From contig CP136067.1 of assembly GCA_032622095.1 (NCBI GenBank), positions 199,912,052 to 199,976,051 of the forward strand: a DNA stretch of 64,000 nt, read 5' to 3'. Positions 56,001-64,000 of the stretch are shown here, in pieces. The translations under genes and the position numbers were made by a program. This stretch comes from Siphonodentalium dalli. Its lineage: Eukaryota; Mollusca; Scaphopoda; Gadilida; Siphonodentaliidae. The notes below the pieces were generated by a model. It did not search any database. It was not told where the DNA came from and saw only the letters and a program-made list of their open reading frames with translations. Numbering within the stretch: position 1 is the stretch's first letter; every line of letters begins with the position of its first letter.

Positions 56001-56420
56001 TGAAATAAGTTTGTCTAAGATAGATATGTGGGTATTATCGAATGTATTCTCGCTAAAATATTTTGACGTTTCGCATGGGATATATACATTCCCAATAGCA
56101 TGTGATGGTCCTTTTCCTATTTGTATCTTACACCAGAAAATTGTTTCACAGTCGTCATTTATGATTTCGAAATGCTCTTTATATATATCTCTTACAGCTA
56201 TACACAGACCGCCTGAGCGGACTTTTGATATCCTTTTTCTATTCTTAAATCCTAAGATATGAAAATCATTTATAGAAATATTGATTATGTCAATGTTATC
56301 TGTCTTTGTCTCTTGAAAGAGTAAAATGTCAAATTGATTGATAAAATCTATAAACTCTGGATCTTCGAGCCTAGATGATAGCCCACAAACATTCAGGGAA
56401 ATAAATCTAATTTGGGACAC
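53007..56420 (-). pseudogene. LINE ORF2: AP endonuclease plus reverse transcriptase, one in-frame stop
   Basis: Two ORFs in the same frame (56420-55668 and 55397-53007) form one ORF2 interrupted by a single TAA at 55670-55668; the 270 bp between the listed ORFs is open. The N-terminal part is an AP-type endonuclease (SLNVCGL, LFQETK, LLAGDFNSRTG, VIDYVICS). The stop falls just before its final SD.H motif, which reads SDIHSAL. The RT has AFIDFSKAFDSV, GLKQGDGLSPILFALYINDL and the catalytic YADD. The C-terminal knuckle is degenerate (KYSLCNEELGDEYH without the last cysteine). It lies antisense in intron 3 of the SLC22-like gene. Clade uncertain; grouping near jockey/CR1-type LINEs is a guess from layout. 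Confidence 0.9.
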
Positions 56421-56432
56421 TCCCGGGCATAC

Positions 56433-57884
56433 CTATCCCATGGCATCCTCCTGCTGTGGATTCATAGGCGGTTGTGAATGCGACCTAGACGTGTCTTGAA
56501 TATCAGGCGGGTGGATGCCACTGGGTACTGTATGCGTCGGGTGTGTCTGCTCTGGTGGGTGTGGATTTGGTGTAGGTATGGTTCCTGGTGGAGGGGTGGG
56601 TGCAGACTTCGGTGGGGCCCTGGGCTGTTGCTGGGGAGTAGGTTGGCTGGCGGGTGGTGTGGCAGTGTTAGCTGAAGAATGAGGTAAGTTGGTGTGGGGT
56701 TTAGATGGGCGGGGGTTGTTGGGAAAAGAGAAGTTTCCACTATAGTTACCTACACCCGGCGGTGGGTAGTATGAATCATGAGAGTCACTAAAGTCAGAGT
56801 ACCTATTGTCTCTTGTGTATCCACGACCTCGGCCTCTGTGTGGGCCTCTTCGCTTTCCGCGTAGCATTCGGCGGTTTGCATATCCTCGTGTGGGTGGCCT
56901 CCCTTCGCGATTGTTGGCACATCTGTATGGGGGCGGGTTCTCGGGGGTCACAAGTTTGTTGTCCACGTACAGTCTGTCTCCAGCTATGTTGGCTTTCAGT
57001 CCGTTATCACGTGCTTGCTGGGCTAGTGGCTTCACTGTGTCCCTATCGTCCTGTCTCATGAATTTCGCCAGAATCGGTCTCGGGGTCCCATTTCTACCAT
57101 CTCGGTTTCCTATTCTCTTCACAAGTTGGAATTCCATTTCCTTGTTGAGTTTCAGCACATATTTAATGAATTCATTCAATTTGTCTTCTGTGGTTATAGC
57201 AAATTCATCTGATTCATCCTCGTTTATCCCAGATATTATCAATTCGTCGCGCATTACTCTGGTCTCCAAGTCAGTTACTGTTTCTAGGACGTGCTTGGTC
57301 CTTTCTTCAAGTAGGTCAATTTTTACCGATTTTTTAAGAATAGTCATGACCTGTTCTGTGATGTTGGTTTTGAATTCATATAGGGAGTTCACGTCGTCGG
57401 TTGTCTTCCGATTATGGGATTCTAAGGCGCCAACTCTGTTTTGGAGCTCACCAACCGCGTGGTTCATGACTGATAATTTGTTATGTATTGCGGTGACTTC
57501 ACTTTTAACTTCGTCGATGGAGCTAACTTTCAGTGTGATTTCACGTAACATCTCTATCACAGTGTCCATTTTGGGATCCATTTTAGAAGGAAAATATTGT
57601 CCGAACTGGTTCGGGGTGTGTGGGTTAAAGCTTTGAGTTGGCGCTTGATTGACTGGGATTGAATATGAATCCGTTAGGAATGTCTGATCACGATAATCTC
57701 CGTGGGAGTTCATTTGCACTATTGTGCTGCAAGATGTGTGTTGATTGGTAACCTCTGACCTGTTGTACACATCTATGCCGGGACAGTTGGCAACCTGGGA
57801 ACTATTTTCAGAGTAATCACTTGGCTGAACAGGGTTAAGATAATTTAGAAGAGTTTGATCCACGTGTGTATCTTTGTTAATCAC
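56433..57884 (-). CDS. LINE ORF1 (coiled coil, RRM-like region, proline-rich tail)
   Basis: A 483-codon ORF ending 12 bp before ORF2. Residues about 100-200 look like a coiled coil (MLREITLKVSSIDEVKSEV and LEERTKHVLETVTDLETRV). Next is a region with ELIISGINE and VKRIGNRDGRNGTPRPILAK, resembling the RNA-binding domain of L1-type ORF1 proteins. Then comes an RG-rich basic stretch and a long proline-, threonine- and histidine-rich tail. Expected role: RNA-binding chaperone of the retrotransposon particle. The reading frame is intact. Plus-strand ORFs over it are shadows. Confidence 0.85.
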   Translation of the reverse strand: MINKDTHVDQTLLNYLNPVQPSDYSENSSQVANCPGIDVYNRSEVTNQHTSCSTIVQMNSHGDYRDQTFLTDSYSIPVNQAPTQSFNPHTPNQFGQYFPSKMDPKMDTVIEMLREITLKVSSIDEVKSEVTAIHNKLSVMNHAVGELQNRVGALESHNRKTTDDVNSLYEFKTNITEQVMTILKKSVKIDLLEERTKHVLETVTDLETRVMRDELIISGINEDESDEFAITTEDKLNEFIKYVLKLNKEMEFQLVKRIGNRDGRNGTPRPILAKFMRQDDRDTVKPLAQQARDNGLKANIAGDRLYVDNKLVTPENPPPYRCANNREGRPPTRGYANRRMLRGKRRGPHRGRGRGYTRDNRYSDFSDSHDSYYPPPGVGNYSGNFSFPNNPRPSKPHTNLPHSSANTATPPASQPTPQQQPRAPPKSAPTPPPGTIPTPNPHPPEQTHPTHTVPSGIHPPDIQDTSRSHSQPPMNPQQEDAMG

Positions 57885-59067
57885 GGTTGATAAACCTTGG
57901 TAGACTGCTTGTGAATGTCCTTATGAATGTCCGAGACATCGACCGCTGAGGTGTTGTCGCTAATGTCAACAAACTTTGCCGCCATTACTGGTTTTGAACG
58001 GGAACCTACCGCTTTGTATGGAAAGTGTCCAATATCTCTCACGAATCCACACGATCGTCGGGTCTCGCACTATATATCCAATGATAAGTATCCTATGTTG
58101 TAATTTGACGAGTAAACATTAAAATATCACCAATTTATGGAGTTTTAACGATTATTTCGCTCAAAAATTCTCTCTCGAAATTCAAAAGCGTCTTCCTCCG
58201 CGCATGCGCAAATGACTCACATCGATGTGAGACTTGACCCACCGCCATAGCCACAACAGCAACAGCAACAACAACAACAACAACAAAAACAACGTGCTTG
58301 ATTTGATTGGGAGACATGCCCCTACATATATAATTCTTCCTTATTTTAATTCATCAGCAGCTGAATGCCATGGAAGAGGTGCCGCAGTAAATTTGGTAAC
58401 TTTTGTTCCGATCCCATGTACACACACATCATTGTGTATAACAAATTATGTGCCATGCACAAATTCGATGTATACATGTGGGTCACAATAAATATTTTCA
58501 AACAGAACAATGCGTTTTGAAGAATCACTTAACTAAATGGTTTACCATAGACGACAGTGTTAACGATTCAGAAAAATTCACTGAATTAAAGCCTACATGC
58601 CACTCCATGATGTTTACCCAGCTAAATTGAAATCAGTTGATCACGAAAATGCAAGAAAAATCATAGTGCATGCGTTTACTTTTTAAAATAACTCCCCAAG
58701 TGCACGACAGGGCTGTAGCACAGCCAAATTTTATCCGAAAAAAACCCAGAACTACAGCAGCTAGTTAAATAAATTTCCCACTCACAAAAATCCATTCCCC
58801 CATCAATTCAACAGTTTGAATTATTTATAAATCATGTACAAATAAAATAAACAAGATTACACACTTTAATAACGGTGCACTCACTCCCCGACTCTGGAAA
58901 CAGATTTAGCTCCCTTATTCGTATACTCGAACACCAGTGTGCGATATTATTTTATTGCAGCCATTGTTCCAATTGAAACACCAAGGTTCAATTTGATAAC
59001 CAAATACTTCAAAACTTCATTAGACCAAGTCTTCTCGGTTCACAATAGCTAGGGATATCGATATATA
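57885..59067. other. Probable LINE 5' region, then intron 3 sequence
   Basis: 57885 to about 58050 may be the LINE 5' UTR; the exact start is not visible. A CAA-rich microsatellite lies near 58250-58290 (AACAACAACAACAACAACAA). No exon. Confidence 0.4.
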
Positions 59068-59521
59068 TGACCCGCCATATCAAATCCAGTCGTAAGTCGG
59101 GATTTTTTCACCCTGTGCCAATGCATTCTCTTATATATGCGAGTCGACCATAGGTCGCCTCGCATATATAAGAGAATGCATTGGCCTAACAATTTTTTAT
59201 CATTTAAAAAAAATAAATGTTTCTTACAATTTTTAGGACATAAAATAAAAAACATCCATTACCCTGCATGGAGCCCCACACATATATAGAAGCATATAGA
59301 AGAGTGTCGTCTGCTCATGTTTGTCTGGGGCTCTGTGTGGGTGAAATTATAAAATTGTTAAAGAATACAAGAACAAATTATTAAAATTGTAAAAAATTGT
59401 TAGGCCAATGCATTCTCTTATATATGCGAGGCGACCTATGGTCGACTCGCATATATAAGAGAATGCACTGGCACAGGGTAAACAAATCCCGACTTACGAC
59501 TGGATTTGATATGGCGGGTCA
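59068..59521. mobile_element. GACCCGCCATATC MITE, long copy (454 bp)
   Basis: Ends TGACCCGCCATATCAAATCC and its inverse, flanked by ATATAT-like words on both sides. Inside are both core hairpins (59113-59185 and 59400-59478), separated by a 200-bp spacer that includes a segment inverted relative to 34845-34925. Confidence 0.85.
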
Positions 59522-60159
59522 CATATATGAACGGTTTGGACCGAGTCCCATCCCATTACTTTCTATAACGGACTTTACGCCAATGATCGTGGGTGGGAGT
59601 TATCTTGCGTGTATGTCTTCGGATTAGGTCAAAATGAAGCTTTGAGTTAACGAAAACAAATGGCAGACTTTCCCAAGCATGGTCATGTCAAACGTGCACA
59701 TATCAGAGGTCCGTTACGCGTTAAAGCAACAGTCTAGCACAGCCTTGCTATAAATATAATACGATCCGGTGACCATTTTGGAAGCCATCTTAAAGTGTTG
59801 TCAAATACGCTCTTTCATTCTAAATTCCAAAACGCACTGCACCCATCAAGGGATATGTATCATTTACATGTCCAATCAAGTTACCCTAATGGGAATTTAT
59901 GAGTAACTACTCGATCTGCCTTATTTATGATTTACATTTATCTCGGCTACTATATTGGATTCCATCTTGGATCCTGCAATTCCCCAAAGCAAAGTTTTGC
60001 AGATCCAGATATGTTATTCTCCAAATGGTAGTTATAATGCACATATAATGACAGTATAACCAGTTTCATAAGATCTTGGAATATAACACAGTCCGTTCAA
60101 ATATTGCTTAATTAACAAGACAAATTAAACGATCGACACCATTTCTCCAGTCCCATGGC

Positions 60160-61300
60160 ACAAGAACTGACATAGAAGAATTGAGTGAAAATAGTACTTT
60201 CCACAATTATGTTGGCCATTTTGGCACCCATCATGGGTAGCGAGTTCCTAAAAGCTATCCTAATCAGAAAGAGACATTTATAACCAGCCAACCGGAAATG
60301 AGAACAGTTATAAATAGTATAGCAATGCACGTGGGAATTCCCGGAATATCAGCTAAGTGATCTGTGAAGTAAACGGATCAAATGGGTATAATAATCGCGC
60401 TGAACATTACGAAAGTAAATTAAGTTATTTGTAAGGCGAACATCGATTGTAATTGGAAGGATTTTATAACAACCAGAATTAAAATTAATGATCATTCAAT
60501 CACCTTCGTCGAGTAGTCACCCTTCTTACACAATGTTGAAGCCAACACAATGCCCATCTATATATACCTGGTCCGTACACGGCTTATCATATAGCCATCT
60601 AATATTAATTACACTCATTAAACAGGGGGTGGCAGGAAGACAGTCTATATTAGACTAAGCCGTCCCCCTCTCAATATACCACATAAATTTGTTATTATTT
60701 ATCTAGTTCTTTCTATGTTATGTATGTATATGTGTATATTGGAAATAAATTATCATATCCTATCCTATACTATTAGTTAACCATCTCATACTACAGATGA
60801 AATGAGTGGAAAATAGTATTTTCCACAATTATGTTAGCCATTTTGGCAGCCATCATTGGGTGCGAGTTCCTTAAAGCGAGCCTAATAACAAGGACATAAC
60901 TGACTCCACTATACGTGTCCATTGACACAATCAAGACTAGTCTAATCATGAAGAGCAATTTATACACAGCAAACAGGAAAGGACAGAGGACTGTTATAAA
61001 TAGTATAGCAATGCACGTGGGAAGTCCCAGAATATTTACGTTTTAAAAGTCGGAGATCAGCGGAGTAAATTTGATCAAATGGTACGAATACCATAAATAT
61101 ATTCACGATATAAATCGCGATGAACATTACGAAAGTAAATTTCGTTAACTATAGGGCGAGCACAGAGTGTAATTAGAAAGATTTTATAATTAGTTAACCA
61201 TTTCACGCAACAGATGAAATGAGTGGAAAATAGTATTTTACACAATTATGTTGGCCATTTTGTCAGACATCATGGGTAGCGAGTTCCTAAATATACAATT
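60160..61300. repeat. Tandem duplication of about 418 bp with an insertion
   Basis: Three starts of the same unit (GAAATGAGTGGAAAATAGTA, TTATGTTGGCCATTTTGGCA) lie near 60185, 60800 and 61215. The first interval is longer because about 290 bp (60478-60772) are inserted; that insert ends GGAAATAAATTATCATATCC and a short ATCCT repeat, like the tail of a retroposed element. Confidence 0.7.
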
Positions 61301-61907
61301 ATTTTTAAATATATAGAGCCTCTTTTGAAGACAAAACCATGTTGGACACCAATATCGACTACAATGCTTGTTAGGATGTTCACCGACCATACTGTGGAGC
61401 CACCAATAGACTGCCTCGGTCAAAATGACATCAAATGTGTTATTATTCACTATCATGTGCACCCATGTCGACTAAAAACATTATAAAATGTATTTTATCA
61501 CATAATTAAACCCACAAAACCAGCTTTATAATTATTTTGGAAGTCATACGTGAAATATTCGCACGTGCGATGACGTCGCGCCATTATTTAAATGACATGC
61601 GATTGCTGAAGATTATGATTCTTGTTTTCGATGAATACTTTGCGTTGCTTCGCGTTTATTTGATCATGTGATAATAGGTATCTCAAACTCGCTCTATTTT
61701 ATACGCAATTTATCAATCTCGTCCACCAAATTCTATTTGAGCCTCGGTAAATCTCGGTAAACCTCGGCTAAAATCGAATTTAGTGAACTAAATTGATAAA
61801 TTCTGTATAAAATAGAAACTTTTGTGAGATCCTCTACTAGTATATCCATTTCTGTGAATGCATTTATTTCTATATCCCGATATGTTTGTCTTATAGGGTC
61901 TGATTAA
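61301..61907. other. No feature recognised in intron 3
   Basis: AT-rich sequence with a short duplicated AATCTCGGTAAACCTCGG-like stretch near 61740. No exon. Confidence 0.35.
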
Positions 61908-62321
61908 AGGTACTCAATCCGATTAAGTACCCCTAAATTACTATTTCTTTGGCTTCAGAGGTAAATATTTTTGATTCGTGTCGAGGAACCCATCACCAAA
62001 GCTCAGATTGACCAGATATTGTTTATTTAAGTTTGTTATTTCTCGAGATGTGTACTAATAATTGCTCCAGAAACACTTATTCAAACGGAAGAAGATGGAT
62101 AACCCTAAAATCAAGTGGTAATAATAAAACAATTTTGACCGAGACCATCCTTTTAACGGCGTGTTTCTGGGCCACAAACAATAGAAATAACAAAACTTCA
62201 AAAATTGATATCTGATCACTCTGAGCGTTGATGGGTAGGTTCCTCTACTCGAATCAAATATTTTTTAACCCCGAAGCCAAAGAAATAATAATTTATGAGG
62301 GTCTGATCGGATTGAGTACCT
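61908..62321. mobile_element. TTAA-inserting MITE, AGGTACTCAATCCGA family, copy 3 (414 bp)
   Basis: Flanked by TTAA at 61904-61907 and 62322-62325. More diverged and with more deletions than copies 1 and 2. Confidence 0.9.
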
Positions 62322-62534
62322 TTAAAGACACGGATGGCCTTCGCGATGTGTATTGCTGTTAAACATGCGTTAAAACCACAATAAACAGAACGCATATTAA
62401 AATGTAGACATATATTGTTCTTATACCAATAATAAATATCGTACGCATTGTTTGTAAACAATAGTCATGTTATGTTACAGTACGTAAATAGTGTGCGATA
62501 AGCAAAACATGCAACACCGTGGAGATCCGATTAA

Positions 62535-62984
62535 CACTTTACCCAACAAAACGGCCAAAACCGGCCAAATAAAGCTTCAACAGCCTAAAATATCTTCGGT
62601 CTGTCTCAATAACACCATACAAATATGGATATCATTGGAACCGGTTCATTGACCACATTGTGATGGTTACAGTTATGCTAATGCATTCTCTTATATATGC
62701 GAGTCGACCATAGGTCGCCTCGCATATATAAGAGAATGCATTGGCCTAAAAAAAATCTTTTTTTAACACTTTTGACCATTTTTTCTTACATTCTTTAACA
62801 ATTTTAGAATTTTTTCTTACATTTTTTAACAATTTTTATAATATTTTTCTACATTCTTTGACAATTTTAACATTTTTAATATGTGTTAAGCCAAAGCATT
62901 CTCTTATATATGCGAGGCGACCTATGGTCGACTCGCATATATAAGAGAATGCATTGGCACAGGGCCGTTCTGTTGGGTAAAGGG
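62535..62984. mobile_element. TTAA-inserting MITE, CCCTTTACCCAACA family, copy 3
   Basis: TTAA at 62531-62534 and 62985-62988. The left end has CACTTTACCC in place of CCCTTTACCC. The left core hairpin has lost its first bases (CCCTGTGC). The longer AT spacer repeats TTTTTTCTTACATT and TTTAACAATTTT. Confidence 0.9.
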
Positions 62985-63303
62985 TTAAGTGAACGTTGGT
63001 TAAAACTGTACCATGTTGCTTACAGTATACCGTTATACCACTCGTTAATCGTCGTCACTCAATATTCTGGTATTTAATGGGGCACAGTGAAACAATCTCA
63101 CAAAAATATCATGTGTATATGTGTATAAACAAACGCTCGGCCCACCTAAGTGTGTCTTGTGGAAAATATCGTATTCATACTATCATTATACTATACTATT
63201 AGTATATTCTGGAGGAAATTTTCATAATTTGGAAGTTTGTGTTCAAAATTATAACCTACAACCAGGCCATCCGTGACTTCAAATGTCGATATTTCCGTTT
63301 CAG

Positions 63304-63506
63304 GGGCTCATTATATCGACGGCTGTGTATGCCATAGAGTTGATGCCACGTGAATTGCGGGGTTACACACAGGTGGGGGGTGGACTTATTTGGACAATCG
63401 GAGAGCTTATCTTAGCTCTCATCTGTTACGTTTTCAGAGGCGTTGCCTGGAGAAATTTGGCGGCAATTGTGTCCCTACTATGCTTGGTAGCCATCCCTCA
63501 ATATTT
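63304..63506 (+). CDS. SLC22-like: SLC22-like transporter, exon 4 (TM4-TM6 region)
   Basis: Exon of 203 bp between TTTCCGTTTTCAG and the donor CAATATTT/GTGAGT; it starts in phase 0 and ends in phase 2. It encodes GLIISTAVYAIELMPRELRG, the block after helix 4 (in relatives, Y.LGMEIV....R), then GGLIWTIGELILALICYVF and WRNLAAIVSLLCL, two hydrophobic helices. The remaining helices 7-12 must be encoded beyond the right edge. The gap to exon 3 is a 12.25-kb intron. Confidence 0.9.
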
Positions 63507-63589
63507 GTGAGTATATTTTCTGTGCATAAACAATAAACATAAATAATAAATAAATTTAATAAAATTTCACTAGCGGTATATATCAACGA

Positions 63590-63760
63590 CGTCACCCAAT
63601 TTGGTAATATCCCGTTCGATACAGGGACGTGGCGACAGGAGGGGTGGGTTGACATCAGGTTCGAGTGATCAGAGTCACCCGTTATGGTAATATCCCGTTA
63701 AATACAGGGACGTGGCGAAAGGAGGGGTGGGTTGACATCAGGTTGGAGTGATCAGTGACG
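63590..63760. repeat. 82-bp tandem duplication with ACAGGGACGTGGCGA
   Basis: Two copies of GGTAATATCCCGTT...ACAGGGACGTGGCGA...GGGTGGGTTGACATCAGGTT. The CAGGGACGTGGC word also begins the possible repeat at 12658. Confidence 0.8.
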
Positions 63761-63867
63761 GTACTTTTTTCTTAACAGCATTAATTTTTGCCGTTAATGT
63801 CAAGGTCGTTGGCACAATAGTTATAGGCAGTATCCTATACTTACTGCGATTCAATGACTTGCGAAAA

Positions 63868-64000
63868 CGGAAATGAGTTCCGGTAGGTATACATTCATCA
63901 TTCGGGGACGGATTGAGTTCCGGTAGGTTCCGGTAGGTATACATTCATCATTCGGGGACGGATTGAGTTCCGGTAGGTTCCGGTAGGAATACATTCATCA
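63868..64000. repeat. Tandem repeat of about 50 bp running off the window
   Basis: Three copies of GAGTTCCGGTAGGTTCCGGT followed by AGGTATACATTCATCATTCG. The array continues beyond the right edge. Confidence 0.85.

Noticed and set aside
56806-57636. 276-codon plus-strand ORF
   Set aside because: Antisense shadow of LINE ORF1; no domain and no independent support.
1-64000. CRISPR array or bacterial operon
   Set aside because: Tandem repeats here lack regular unique spacers, and coding sequence is in spliced exons; the DNA is eukaryotic.

Overview
This looks like nuclear DNA of an animal, probably a marine invertebrate and most likely a lophotrochozoan such as a mollusc. That is an inference from three things: genes split by phase-matched GT-AG introns, very dense miniature transposons and minisatellites, and frequent ACATGTACATGTA and ACCGGTA words. 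There are no bacterial operons and no CRISPR array. Two cellular genes can be supported, and both run off the window.

Left part (4.1-11.8 kb, minus strand): three exons of a TIF1/TRIM24-TRIM33-like gene. Exon 1 (11645-9197) encodes a long acidic, repeat-rich N terminus and the first half of a RING finger. Exon 2 (7958-6817) completes the RING and adds two B-boxes and a coiled coil. Exon 3 (4829-4140) encodes tandem NVPRMQGNQGAG repeats. Intron phases agree at both junctions. The PHD and bromodomain exons expected for the family must lie beyond the left edge. The exon 2 splice donor has been amplified into a minisatellite of about nine donor-like copies.

Right part (42.0-63.5 kb, plus strand): four exons of an SLC22-type organic ion transporter (41999-42263, 42925-43118, 50822-51049, 63304-63506). 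The gene is stretched by introns of 0.66, 7.7 and 12.3 kb filled with transposons. One of these is an antisense LINE with ORF1 plus an endonuclease/RT ORF2 interrupted by a single stop.

The rest is mobile DNA, often nested, so the insertion order can be read. It includes mariner-like MITEs (TA duplication), one inserted into its own kind. There is a hAT element with an 8-bp duplication inside a tandem repeat. Two unrelated TTAA-duplicating MITE families have three copies each. Several MITEs have terminal repeats that are themselves hairpins. Two giant foldback elements (17264-22148 and 43279-48118) are present, the second inside another MITE. A 1.45-kb element is made of ACTTAAGT palindromes.

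The most unusual candidate is at 11976-16442. Two direct copies of a TG...CA-bounded unit carrying a 5S rRNA-like sequence flank a non-coding interior. The second copy is preceded by a purine tract, and the whole is bracketed by CATG. This is the layout of a Cassandra-like miniature LTR retrotransposon, a type known to me from plants.

The middle (26.0-30.2 kb, minus strand) holds a compact cluster of overlapping unrecognised ORFs next to a tRNA-Leu-type primer binding site, and two paralogous ORF units upstream. This suggests a decayed LTR or virus-like element that I cannot name. Large remaining stretches show no coding signal.
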